From contig NZ_RCWC01000026.1 of assembly GCF_018448935.1 (NCBI RefSeq), positions 1 to 64,000 of the forward strand: a DNA stretch of 64,000 nt, written 5' to 3'. Below, in pieces: positions 40,025-48,948 of the stretch. Source of the DNA: Photorhabdus noenieputensis. Its GTDB lineage: Bacteria; Pseudomonadota; Gammaproteobacteria; Enterobacterales; Enterobacteriaceae. Position 1 is the first letter of the stretch. Each line of letters starts with the position of its first letter. The notes below the pieces were generated by a model. It was not told where the DNA came from. It was given only the letters and a program-made list of their open reading frames with translations, and made no database searches. Both the position numbers and the translations under genes were made by a program.

Positions 40025-41041
40025 TTAACTGAGTGAGTAGAGGGTAATCCAATAGCGGGTCAGGCTGTGCATTGAGAGCGGATAAGTTTGTAATAGCATA
40101 TGCAGTGCCAGATCCGTATCCCGGATGGGAAAAGCACCAGAAACCCGCAGATTAGCGACTGCGTCATCACAACGGATGACACCGGAACGATAGCGATTCA
40201 GTTCAGTAACCACCGTTGCCAGCGGCAAGTCATCAGCTACCATCATGCCCTGTAACCAGCTTAGAGATGCGGTTGAACGGGGATGTTGTGGGGCAACGGC
40301 AAATTGAGTGAAATAGGTTGCTTCTCCAGCATGGAGTCTGTGTGGCAAACCATTATCTGGCGTAATCCGAACTGATCCTTCCACTATTTCCACCTGAGTG
40401 TGTGAGGCTTGTTGGCGGACGCTGAATTTTGTACCTAACGCCACAATAACGCCTTGTTTGGTTTGTACTTTAAATAGGCGTACCGGCTGGTGGCTATCTT
40501 TATGGGTTTCAATATAAATTTCCCCTAGCTTTAGATGAACAAGCCGTTGGGTATCATCATAATGAACATCTGTTGAGCTTTGAGTATTTAAAGTGAGTTG
40601 ACTGTTATCCGGTAATGACCAGCGCTGAATTTGCCCGGTTGCAGTGTGATAATCGCCGGTGAGAAGCTGAAATTGATCCGAGCGCCAGAAGAGCGATGAT
40701 GCGCCAGCCGGTATTAACAACATGAGTGTCAGCTTTCTGATGGCTTCTCGACGGGAAAGGTTCTGTTTGTTGTTTAACAGCGGTGAGGCGATATGCGGAG
40801 GTAAATGGTGTAACCGTGCTAACAGACATTGCGCCCGTTCCCAGGCTTGCGCATGTTCTGGACTTTGTGCACACCAGGCAGCGCAGGCATTCCGATCAGC
40901 TTCGCTGGCATGACTATCATGCAAAACGGTCAACCATTCTGCGGCTTCGGCAAGTATCGTTTCAGAAGGTGTACTTGATGAAGACGAAGATGTGTCAGTG
41001 GAAGCCATACCAATCCCTCTTATGCCATCGCTATCAGACAT
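40025..41041 (-). CDS. FecR-like anti-sigma factor/sigma regulator
   Basis: A 338-residue single-pass inner-membrane protein. The N-terminal cytoplasmic DUF4880-type segment (AAEWLTVLHDSHASEADRNACAAWCAQSPEHAQAWERA) is followed by a transmembrane helix near residues 100-118 (LTLMLLIPAGASSLFW). The periplasmic FecR domain contains GEIYIETHKDSHQPVRLFKVQTKQG and ALGTKFSVR. The C-terminal part probably contacts the receptor STN domain. Its start overlaps the sigma gene by 22 bases, and an internal Met at 41008 is an alternative start. Confidence 0.9.
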   Translation of the reverse strand: MSDSDGIRGIGMASTDTSSSSSSTPSETILAEAAEWLTVLHDSHASEADRNACAAWCAQSPEHAQAWERAQCLLARLHHLPPHIASPLLNNKQNLSRREAIRKLTLMLLIPAGASSLFWRSDQFQLLTGDYHTATGQIQRWSLPDNSQLTLNTQSSTDVHYDDTQRLVHLKLGEIYIETHKDSHQPVRLFKVQTKQGVIVALGTKFSVRQQASHTQVEIVEGSVRITPDNGLPHRLHAGEATYFTQFAVAPQHPRSTASLSWLQGMMVADDLPLATVVTELNRYRSGVIRCDDAVANLRVSGAFPIRDTDLALHMLLQTYPLSMHSLTRYWITLYSLS

Positions 41042-41529
41042 TGATAAAAGCCTTGTTTCATATAACGTTTTACTGTGGACAGCGAGATATTCATCTGATT
41101 GGCAATATCTTCATACTTCATTCCTTCTATCTGGGAAAGTAAAAAGGCGGTTTGCACTGGCGTGGGGAGTTGGCTAAGCATGATATCAATTTCTTGAAGT
41201 GTTTCGAGGATGATAAGTTTTTGCTCTGGTGCGGGAATGAGCGGTTCAGGCAGACTGACGAGTAAATCCAGATAAGATTGTTCAAGTGAGCGGCGACGAT
41301 ACCAGTTAACCATCAACCCCTTGGCAATAGTGACGATGTAGGCTCGGGGTTCATTGAGTTGCTGTGGTAAAGGTGAACGAAGTAATTTAACAAAAGTATC
41401 TTGAGCTAAGTCTGCGGCAGCTTCATCGCAGTTAAGACGATGCTTAAGCCAGCGAAATAGCCAATTATGATTGTGGATGTACATGCACTGGATCTGTTGA
41501 GTGTCTGAAACATTAACGGTCATTTTCAT
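41020..41529 (-). CDS. FecI-like ECF sigma factor
   Basis: A 169-residue ECF sigma factor of the iron-starvation (FecI/HasI) group. Region 2 includes LFRWLKHRLNCDEAAADLAQDTFVKLLRS and EPRAYIVTIAKGLMVNWYRRR. Region 4 holds the helix-turn-helix MKYEDIANQMNISLSTVKRYMKQGFYQC. It is the first gene of the sigma-antisigma-receptor set and sits behind a Fur-box-like site. Start is 41529, or the Met at 41523. Confidence 0.92.
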   Translation of the reverse strand: MKMTVNVSDTQQIQCMYIHNHNWLFRWLKHRLNCDEAAADLAQDTFVKLLRSPLPQQLNEPRAYIVTIAKGLMVNWYRRRSLEQSYLDLLVSLPEPLIPAPEQKLIILETLQEIDIMLSQLPTPVQTAFLLSQIEGMKYEDIANQMNISLSTVKRYMKQGFYQCLIAMA

Positions 41530-41548
41530 GTCAAGCTATCAATGTAAA

Positions 41549-41567
41549 TGCAAATCATTATCATTTT
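41549..41567. promoter_or_regulatory. Fur-box-like site upstream of the ECF sigma gene
   Basis: GCAAATCATTATCATTTT lies about 20 bases upstream of the sigma start. On the minus strand it contains AATGATAATGATTTGC, close to the GATAATGATTATC Fur consensus. Iron-regulated expression of the sigma gene is inferred. Confidence 0.7.
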
Positions 41568-41770
41568 TGTATGTTACAGGTAATTGCTTTCCGTTACCAA
41601 TAAATAATGGATGCGAAGCGGCTGATTCAATGCATTTTTATTTACTATAAAGCAAATTAATGAATTAATTTGTAGTTTTGATCGTGATTGACAGGGATAA
41701 ATTATAAGAACCTTAAACAGAGAACGAGAATTCAAATTAAACATTCCTTTATAGCGCTATAGAATATGAG

Positions 41771-41809
41771 TAGCGCTTCAAGGAAATAAAAATGACGATT
41801 GAAGCGCTA
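41771..41809. repeat. 11-bp perfect inverted repeat, possible operator or terminator
   Basis: TAGCGCTTCAA and TTGAAGCGCTA are separated by 17 bases. A related AGCGCTA-like element (TATAGCGCTATAG) lies 20 bases upstream. A transcription factor site is possible, as no T run is seen. Confidence 0.5.
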
Positions 41810-42233
41810 ATGACATAGGTTTTAAAGATTGAATCAATAGAGAATTTGTTTCTTAAATTATGGTGTAATTGATTTGAACGCGGGTTCTCTTTGGGGTGAA
41901 TTGTATTGTTTGTGAGGTATTTCAAATGTTAAGAGTGTCTGAATTGTTATTTTTAAAATAATTTCGGATTGAATTTAGTATTAAAAATATTTTTACAAGA
42001 GGGGATTTTTAATAATTTTAGGTTTAGGGTAGAGTAATATGGTGTCGTGTTTATTGATGTGTACCTAATATATCATGTAACTATCTTTTAATATTGATGT
42101 AATGTAGGTGGTTGGAATAATAAATCTGACGTTCAAAAATAGCAAAATCCAGATATATGGCTATAATAGAGGGTTATATATACAAGAATTACGGTGGTTA
42201 ATATATTAAAGGCTTAAATGAACGAGGGATAAG

Positions 42234-43265
42234 ATGGAAGGTACTTTAATTATTTGTGTTGATTCGATTCTGAGATTTCGATCAGATTACGATACGACAA
42301 TCGCTGTACCGATGTTATCAGTTCAGGAACAGCTAGGGAAAAATGATCCGTTCTTTTTCCTGAAATATTTCAGAAATAAAGTCATAATAGAGAAAGGAGT
42401 GACAATATCGAATATATTTCTCGCGATAGAACCGTGGCAGGCTATGCTGAGCACGTGGTTGGAAATTGATATTGCTGCTTATATTGCAGAGATTAGAAAG
42501 CCTTCGCAAGAAGAACCAATATTTGATTGGATCAGTATTCAGAGAATCACATCGGTTCATCGGGTATATCAGCGAAAAGATATGAAAGATAATGAAAAAC
42601 TGTCTGAATATTTTAATCGTGAACATACGCCGACAAAATATTTTAATATTGAATCAGTTTGTATGGCATCGGGTTATAGAAGGGGAGATAAAGAGCATTA
42701 CAGTATCAGTGAATATATCCATGAGATTAAAAATATTCCAGTCATTGCCAGTGACAGACAAATATTGATTGGTTATGATGATAATAATACGGATATTTTG
42801 AATGATAAATGTTTTGGTATATATGATAATAGAAATATCAAATATATACAGGGAACAACCTCGTTCGCGTTTTATGAATTGATGGAAGCTATTTTTAATG
42901 ATGGCTTATTCTACAATTCACCGCAAACAGCTTGTCATAGCTTAGAGATGATAAAAGAGATGCTAGAAATCATAGATCGCGGAAGTATGAATCACGAAAA
43001 GGATAATAAAGAGTATATTAATCAACAAGAAAGTAATAGTGGAAATATTAATGGAGGTAATGATGATAGAGAATTAAATGTTGAATTTTATGATGGTGCT
43101 TTTGATCCACTGATAGAGCATATAGAAACAGAGAGGGAGTATTGGAATTATATAAAGTTATTATGTCATTCTCATGGTCATTTGCCGGTAAGAATTGGCA
43201 TGATTAATGAGGCTAAAGCTCCTGAATATCGCTTCTATAACAATATTATAGATGATGAAAGTTAG
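42234..43265 (+). CDS. Protein of unknown function, 343 residues
   Basis: I do not recognise this family. GAGGGATAAG precedes the ATG, so translation is likely. The sequence is soluble-looking and rich in Asp, Glu, Asn and Ile, with no signal peptide or clear transmembrane helix. A low-complexity stretch (residues about 255-280, rich in Asn, Glu and Gly) separates a larger N-terminal part from a short C-terminal part (DPLIEHIETEREYWNYIKLLCHSHGHLPVRIGM). The coding region is more AT-rich than the backbone genes, a hint of transfer. It may stand alone. Confidence 0.7.
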   Translation: MEGTLIICVDSILRFRSDYDTTIAVPMLSVQEQLGKNDPFFFLKYFRNKVIIEKGVTISNIFLAIEPWQAMLSTWLEIDIAAYIAEIRKPSQEEPIFDWISIQRITSVHRVYQRKDMKDNEKLSEYFNREHTPTKYFNIESVCMASGYRRGDKEHYSISEYIHEIKNIPVIASDRQILIGYDDNNTDILNDKCFGIYDNRNIKYIQGTTSFAFYELMEAIFNDGLFYNSPQTACHSLEMIKEMLEIIDRGSMNHEKDNKEYINQQESNSGNINGGNDDRELNVEFYDGAFDPLIEHIETEREYWNYIKLLCHSHGHLPVRIGMINEAKAPEYRFYNNIIDDES

Positions 43266-43609
43266 CTTTTATGGATGAGCTATATTTCACCATCAAGTGT
43301 TAAAGTGCCAATGGATATTATATTTTTGTATCTGGTCTTATTTTATTGGCTAAGTTGTTTATTTTACTTTTTATTTTAGTTTATTGGTTTTTTCATATCT
43401 GTGACCAAACGACATTGAATGATAGAAATTACGTTTTAGCATATGGAAGCAATGTTTTAGTGTTTTACTTTTTCATGTATTGTATTGGCGAAAATATGAA
43501 GTAACGTAAGTAAATCAGCGTTATCTTTTGACGGAAATTTGAAAATATTTCAATTATCATCAATCCGGTCATATAGTGTTTTAACATCGTGTTTAATAGG
43601 AAGGTAATA
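43266..43609. other. Intergenic region before the reductase gene
   Basis: About 340 AT-rich bases. Nothing is recognisable beyond the ribosome-binding region of the next gene. Confidence 0.6.
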
Positions 43610-44161
43610 ATGCCGAAATTAATTTATTACGTCGCTGCGACAATGGATGGTTATATTGCTGATAAAAACAATGGCTTGGATTGGTTATATGAGTTTGTGC
43701 TTGGGGATGATGCAACACCTTATGATGATTTTTATCGAGGTATTGGCGCAGTGATTATGGGAGCAAAAACATATGAATGGATAATGGCGAACTCACCGGA
43801 TGATTGGCCATACAAAAATGTTTCCGCCTTCGTTCTTTCTCATAGGGCGCTGCCAACGCCTGAAGGGTTGAATATCATCATAACCAATGAAACAGTAAGA
43901 GTTATTGCTGCCAGGGCGAAGAAAATGGCTAATGGTAAAGATGTCTGGTTAGTTGGGGGAGGTAAAACCGCTGCGTATTTTGCTGAGGCTGGTGAATTAC
44001 AACAAATATTCTTAACCACGATTCCGGTGTTTTTAGGCGAGGGCGTTGAGGTTCTTCCTGTGAGTGAAAAAATACATGTCACGTCTAAGACTCAACGTTT
44101 TTTACGTAGCGGTGCTATTGAAAGCTTGCTGGATGCTAATGCAATCCTACCCCGTAAATAA
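43610..44161 (+). CDS. Dihydrofolate reductase-like protein (RibD C-terminal domain family)
   Basis: A 183-residue protein of the RibD_C/dihydrofolate reductase-like fold. The N-terminus KLIYYVAATMDGYIADKNNGLDWL, the mid-motif GAVIMGAKTYEW, and DVWLVGGGKTAAYFAEAGELQQIFLTTIPVFLGEGVEVLP are characteristic of small NADPH-dependent reductases such as YyaP/YwjB. I start at the ATG at 43610, since GGAAGGT lies seven bases upstream. The frame is open to 43589. The substrate is unknown, and such genes often are orphan. Confidence 0.88.
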   Translation: MPKLIYYVAATMDGYIADKNNGLDWLYEFVLGDDATPYDDFYRGIGAVIMGAKTYEWIMANSPDDWPYKNVSAFVLSHRALPTPEGLNIIITNETVRVIAARAKKMANGKDVWLVGGGKTAAYFAEAGELQQIFLTTIPVFLGEGVEVLPVSEKIHVTSKTQRFLRSGAIESLLDANAILPRK

Positions 44162-44237
44162 GATTGCTGCTGTCATGTTCATCTATCTTGTTTTCAGCTA
44201 AATAGGTTTAACACTACAGCCAGATGTATTGCCCACA

Positions 44238-44313
44238 TTAATCGCGCCATAATCGCGTCATATTAGTGGCACGAAAGTGGCGCGATTATCTGAATTGCGC
44301 CATAATCGCGCCA
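44238..44313. promoter_or_regulatory. Putative operator array upstream of the Fic gene
   Basis: The motif ATAATCGCG(C/T)CA occurs as TTAATCGCGCCA (44239-44250), ATAATCGCGTCA (44249-44260) and ATAATCGCGCCA (44302-44313). An inverted copy TGGCGCGATTAT lies at 44278-44289. The last two face each other with 12 bases between. The array ends about 30 bases before the Fic start, so self-repression by the winged-helix domain is a good guess. Confidence 0.7.
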
Positions 44314-44341
44314 GTATTCTTACTAGGAGCTGTTGTTCGTT

Positions 44342-45697
44342 ATGAGTTCAATGACTGATATTTATGAAACCTTGTGTGTTGCATCACAACCTATGTCCGT
44401 TTCGGATTTATTGGCGGAGTATCCTTCCGTTCCTAGAAGGACTGTTCAACGTTGGTTGGGACGACTTGTTGAAGATAAGAAAGTACAGATATTGGGTGAA
44501 GGTCGAAGTCGCCGCTATGTTATCGTTATGGAGGAAACATCAGATTCGGTAGCGGATAGATCGGATAATTTCCCGAGCTATATTCCACTGTCTGAGGATA
44601 GTAAGGATATTCTTCGTTATATTGATCAACCCATCAAAGCGAGAACGCCTATCGGTTATCAGCGAGAGTTTCTGGAATTATATGAGCCGAATGTCACTTA
44701 TTATCTGTCGGTTCCAATTCGTAATCAGCTTTGGCGAATTGGAGATACGAAACAAATCTCACAGCCAGCGGGAACCTATGGTAGAGCTATCTTGGATCGT
44801 TTGCTCATTGATTTATCGTGGGCTTCAAGTTATTTGGAAGGAAACACTTATAGTCGATTGGATACGGTGAAGTTGATTGAATATGGAAAAATTGCGGTAG
44901 GAAAAAACGCTATTGAAACTCAAATGATCCTAAACCATAAAGCCGCTATTGAATTACTTGTCGATGGTATTGAGGAGCTTGATTTTAATCGATATACCGT
45001 TCTCAATTTACACAGTACATTATCTGAAAATTTATTATCTAATCCTGTCTATGAAGGACGTATCCGTCAACATCAAGTTGAAATAGGAAAAAGTGTTTTC
45101 AGGCCGTTATCGGGTGAGGCCCATATCAGTGAAATTTTGGATTCGTTGCTCGGGAAAGCAGGAGCTATATCAGATCCGTTTGAGCAATCCTTTTTTATGA
45201 TGGTCCATTTGCCGTATTTACAGCCTTTTGCTGATGTTAATAAGCGAACTTCCCGCTTGGCCGCTAATTTGCCGTTGGTTCGTTCAAATCTATGTCCGTT
45301 AACTTTTGTCGATGTACCGGAAGAAGCATATAGCCGTGCAATGCTTGGTATTTATGAAATGACCCGAGTTGAATTACTACGGGATCTTTATTTGTGGGCT
45401 TATGAGCGTTCAGCCCGAGAATATTTGGCTGTCACGCAGGGAATCACCGCACCAGATCCGTTAAGATTACAATATCGAAATGTGATTAAGCAGATCGTTT
45501 ATCGGGTAGTTTCCACGCCAGAGATGGATTCAATTGACGTTATAGATAAATTAATTTCCGATGAATTAAGTCAATCTGAGCGTGACACGTTAAAGGCATT
45601 GGTTATTGAGGAATTACGGCGATTGCATGAGGGTGTGTTGGCAAGGTATGGCCTCCGACCTTCGCAATTTGAAAAATGGAAGGGAAAACACCGATAG
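44342..45697 (+). CDS. Winged-helix Fic-domain protein with a Gln in place of the catalytic His
   Basis: A 451-residue protein. The N-terminal helix-turn-helix (MSVSDLLAEYPSVPRRTVQRWLGRL, about residues 17-42) is followed by a Fic/DOC core. The inhibitory-helix motif appears as WASSYLEGNTYS (S-x-x-x-E-G-N type). The catalytic loop reads LQPFADVNKRTSRLA, whereas AMP-transferring Fic enzymes have HPFxDGNxR. The His is replaced by Gln, as in a subfamily that I recall but cannot place. Start is the ATG at 44342 behind TAGGAG. It may be a regulator rather than an active AMPylase. Confidence 0.85.
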   Translation: MSSMTDIYETLCVASQPMSVSDLLAEYPSVPRRTVQRWLGRLVEDKKVQILGEGRSRRYVIVMEETSDSVADRSDNFPSYIPLSEDSKDILRYIDQPIKARTPIGYQREFLELYEPNVTYYLSVPIRNQLWRIGDTKQISQPAGTYGRAILDRLLIDLSWASSYLEGNTYSRLDTVKLIEYGKIAVGKNAIETQMILNHKAAIELLVDGIEELDFNRYTVLNLHSTLSENLLSNPVYEGRIRQHQVEIGKSVFRPLSGEAHISEILDSLLGKAGAISDPFEQSFFMMVHLPYLQPFADVNKRTSRLAANLPLVRSNLCPLTFVDVPEEAYSRAMLGIYEMTRVELLRDLYLWAYERSAREYLAVTQGITAPDPLRLQYRNVIKQIVYRVVSTPEMDSIDVIDKLISDELSQSERDTLKALVIEELRRLHEGVLARYGLRPSQFEKWKGKHR

Positions 45698-46216
45698 TCT
45701 TTGTATTCACGTTATTGAATAGCTACATAACCCTAAAAAATTTCCGGGTTAATTACACGGTTATCTTAGAAAAGCTATTAATTAGCTCTTTCGTTACGTT
45801 ATCGCATTAGGATTTAAATTTATGCGGTTAGGACTAAAAATCGATTTACGAAATAATAGTAATTGACATTGCTAAACACCCGTCAGTATTTTCATTCCAC
45901 CTTGGCCTGACATCCTATACGCAGGGTTATCAGTGTAAATGAACTTTGGTAAAACAGGTACGGACCTTACATGTAATTATCTTTATTTATCAAATAGATA
46001 AATGTAGGTTGACTACCCGATTAAACTGCTCCTTGCACTACGATGTCGCTTCAATATCTGGCTTATGCTCAGAGATGGGCCAAAAATTTTTCTGTTTAGG
46101 TAATGAGTTTTTATACAGAATTATCCTAAAAAAACAGAAACTAGTATTTTTCTGATCTAAATTTTCGCATTATGTTCTAAAAATAGGTAAAACAGATGTT
46201 TAAGTAAGGATTTTAG
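45698..46216. other. Intergenic region between the Fic gene and cas3
   Basis: About 520 bases. A stretch at 45788-45864 resembles the mutS-upstream duplicated segment (see findings). A 69-residue frame at 45946-46155 has no family resemblance. The remainder is likely to contain the cas3 promoter. Confidence 0.55.
45788..45864. repeat. Diverged third copy of the mutS-upstream segment
   Basis: 77 bases from CTTTCGTTA to GTAATT align end to end with 24795-24872 (78 bases) at about 60 percent identity by hand. TATCGCA, TTTAAA and GTAATT are kept in order. Copies A and B are 99 percent alike, so this one is older or the match may be chance. Confidence 0.35.
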
Positions 46217-48934
46217 ATGGAAATGCCAATTTATTTTCAATACTGGGGTAAGGCGAAGCGAGTCTTAGAGGTTGATAGTGCAGATTATCATCTGCTTCCT
46301 TATCATTGTTTGGATGTTGCAGCGGTGGGAATGCAGTTACTCTCTTTAGAAAGATCGCTCGCCAGAGATCTTGCTAATTCTTTAGCGTTATCTACGCAGC
46401 AGCTACAAAGCATCGTCTCTTTTATATTGGCTTTGCACGATATTGGTAAATTTGCATCGGCTTTTCAAAAATTACTTCCCGGTCTGGCAACTGGTCTGCA
46501 TCGACCAGATTGCCCTAGAGAGTCTGGTGGCCGTTATTTTTGTCATGATCGTATAGGGTTATATTTCTGGGAAAATATCAAAACGGAGTTGCTGAATAGA
46601 CTGGTTAATATTGAAGGTGTCGAGCGAAGAGAGCAGCGAGAGATGTTTGATGCCTTAATGGTATTCATGGATTGTGTATTAGGGCATCACGGCCAGCCAA
46701 TTGATAAAACAAACTATAAAGCGATTAAACGTTTTACTGAACCTCATAACCTTAATGCTGCCACACTCTTTGCACATCATTTGGTTGAATTATTTCAACC
46801 TGAGTTTCCCATTGAAAAATTGCAATCCAAAGAGTGGCGACGGCGACTGGAACAAGTAAGTTGGCAGTTTGCGGGTATTGCAATATTGGCGGATTGGATT
46901 GGTTCTGATAATCATTATTTTACGTATCAATCTGAACCTATGCCATTAGCTGATTATTGGAAACATGCTCAAGTCATGGCAAAAAAAGCGGTTATGGCTA
47001 CCAATTTAGGTAAGGCACCAGCAATTAAGCCGTTTATTTCCATTCAGGAATATTACGGTTTTGCCGCAACACCATTGCAACAGTGGGCCGAATCAATATC
47101 TGTAGATAATTCTCCTCAACTGTTTATTTTGGAAGATGTCACTGGGGCAGGTAAAACAGAAGCGGCGCTTGCGCTGACACATCGTTTGATGCAGGCAAAA
47201 GCCGCTGATGGTTTTTATTTTGGTTTGCCTACGATGGCCTCTTCTAATGCAATGTTTAGCCGCATTGCTAAACATTACCAGCAAATGCTATCGATAGAGG
47301 ATGACAGTAAACCAAATATCGTTTTAGCTCATGGTATGCGGGAGATGAATAGTCAATGTCGTGAACCCGTTTTGGCATTAGGTCATTCAGATAGAAACTA
47401 TGGTAAAACAGATATCCCCTCTTCAGCGCAATGCAATCAATGGTTAGCTGATCCACGTAAGCAAGCGCTGTTAGCGCCTGTTGGCATTGGCGCGATTGAT
47501 CAGGCTTTATTAGCGGTATTACCAAGGCGTTATCAGTCACTGAGATTATTTGGGCTTAATCGTAAAGTACTCATCGTTGATGAAGTCCATGCTGCTGATG
47601 AATTTATGTTTAATTTATTGGAAAATTTATTAGCACTGCATCTTTATCAGGGTGGTTCAGCTATTTTGTTGACAGCAACGTTGACCTTTAAACAGCGTCA
47701 ACGTTTAACGGATATTTGGCTGAATGCTGGTGGACTAAGTTCTCAATTATTGCAAAAAACGGATTTTCCTCTAGCAACAAAAATAAGTTTAAATGCCATA
47801 TCGCCCGTTATTGAACAACCGTTATCAAGCCGAAAAGATGTTAGCCGGGAAGTTAAAGTTGATTTCTTAAATAGCTTTAGTAGTTGTGTTGAAAAGGTAT
47901 TAGCCGCCATTGTACAAGGGCAATGTGTCGTTTGGATACGAAATACCGTTGATGATGCTATTGAAGCTTATCAAACATTGCGAAGTTTGCTTACTGAACC
48001 TGAGCGCTGTCTGTTATTTCATAGCCAGTTTATCTTGCAGCATCGAAAAGAGATTGAAAATCATGTCATGACTATTTTTGGTAAAGATAGTCATGGTGAA
48101 ATGCGGCGGGGCAAAGCATTAATCGCCACGCAAATATTTCAGGAGAGTTTAGACACTGATGCCGATGTCATGATTTCAGATATTTGTCCTATTGATGATC
48201 TCATTCAGCGAACCGGGCGTTTGCATCGTCACACTCGTGATAGCGATGGTATTTATCGCTGGGGTATTAAAGATTCACGCCCTGCGCCAATATTGTTTGT
48301 TCACGCGCCTGAATGGCGGGAACAACCTAGCTCAGATTGGCTAAGTTATAATTTTCGCAACACGCAATGTGTTTATCGCTCGCCTGTACGTCTGTGGTTA
48401 AGCATGCGTGTGTTGAGAAAATTGGGGGCTATACGTATGCCTGCGGAAACTCGCCAATTGATTGAAGCGGTTTATGGTCATGCTTATGAGCAAGCGCCGG
48501 AAGTGTTAAAACACCAATGGAATGAATTCATTGACGAAGAACGAAGTCAGACAGCTAAAGCTAAATCTTTTTGGTTACAGTGGCAATTATATGGTTATTG
48601 TGATCGCAGTGCTGCTCATTGGTATGAAGATGATTCCGATATTAATGCTCGCCACAGTGATATTGAAACTGTTGAGGTGTTATTACTGAAAAGAAGTGGT
48701 TCAAGGCAACTGGTGCCTTGGGTAAATGCAGGCGAATTTTCAGTGTCACTGAGTACGATTAAATTATCCAGAAATAAGTATGCGGATAAATTAACGCCAA
48801 TTCCGACAGAGTTAATACCCGCTCTTAATGCCTTGCAACAGAGATATTATCAAATTAAATATTTGCAACCTTGGTTGCCAGCACAAGATCCGAATTTTAC
48901 TTATTCTTCAACAATAGGCTTTTGTGAAAGATAA
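46217..48934 (+). CDS. cas3: CRISPR-associated nuclease/helicase Cas3 (type I-E)
   Basis: A 905-residue interference nuclease-helicase. The N-terminal HD domain includes LLPYHCLDVAA and LALHDIGKFASAFQ (HD at 74-75), later LGHHG. The helicase has Walker A (DVTGAGKTEAAL, about residue 306), the DEVH box (VDEVHAADEF, about 453), TATL, and motif VI QRTGRLHRHTRD (about 663). No catalytic residue is obviously lost. It reads into casA with a 14-base gap and belongs to one operon with it. Confidence 0.95.
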   Translation: MEMPIYFQYWGKAKRVLEVDSADYHLLPYHCLDVAAVGMQLLSLERSLARDLANSLALSTQQLQSIVSFILALHDIGKFASAFQKLLPGLATGLHRPDCPRESGGRYFCHDRIGLYFWENIKTELLNRLVNIEGVERREQREMFDALMVFMDCVLGHHGQPIDKTNYKAIKRFTEPHNLNAATLFAHHLVELFQPEFPIEKLQSKEWRRRLEQVSWQFAGIAILADWIGSDNHYFTYQSEPMPLADYWKHAQVMAKKAVMATNLGKAPAIKPFISIQEYYGFAATPLQQWAESISVDNSPQLFILEDVTGAGKTEAALALTHRLMQAKAADGFYFGLPTMASSNAMFSRIAKHYQQMLSIEDDSKPNIVLAHGMREMNSQCREPVLALGHSDRNYGKTDIPSSAQCNQWLADPRKQALLAPVGIGAIDQALLAVLPRRYQSLRLFGLNRKVLIVDEVHAADEFMFNLLENLLALHLYQGGSAILLTATLTFKQRQRLTDIWLNAGGLSSQLLQKTDFPLATKISLNAISPVIEQPLSSRKDVSREVKVDFLNSFSSCVEKVLAAIVQGQCVVWIRNTVDDAIEAYQTLRSLLTEPERCLLFHSQFILQHRKEIENHVMTIFGKDSHGEMRRGKALIATQIFQESLDTDADVMISDICPIDDLIQRTGRLHRHTRDSDGIYRWGIKDSRPAPILFVHAPEWREQPSSDWLSYNFRNTQCVYRSPVRLWLSMRVLRKLGAIRMPAETRQLIEAVYGHAYEQAPEVLKHQWNEFIDEERSQTAKAKSFWLQWQLYGYCDRSAAHWYEDDSDINARHSDIETVEVLLLKRSGSRQLVPWVNAGEFSVSLSTIKLSRNKYADKLTPIPTELIPALNALQQRYYQIKYLQPWLPAQDPNFTYSSTIGFCER

Positions 48935-48948
48935 AAGCAGGAGGTGTT

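Larger units (their letters stand above)
41530..42233. other. Intergenic region upstream of the unknown gene
   Basis: About 700 very AT-rich bases between divergent genes. Besides the Fur-like site it holds an 11-bp inverted repeat, TAGCGCTTCAA (41771-41781) and TTGAAGCGCTA (41799-41809). The rest shows no gene or recognisable element. Confidence 0.6.

Noticed and set aside
45946-46155. A 69-residue plus-strand frame before cas3
   Set aside because: No motif, no good ribosome-binding site, and it lies in the likely cas3 promoter region.
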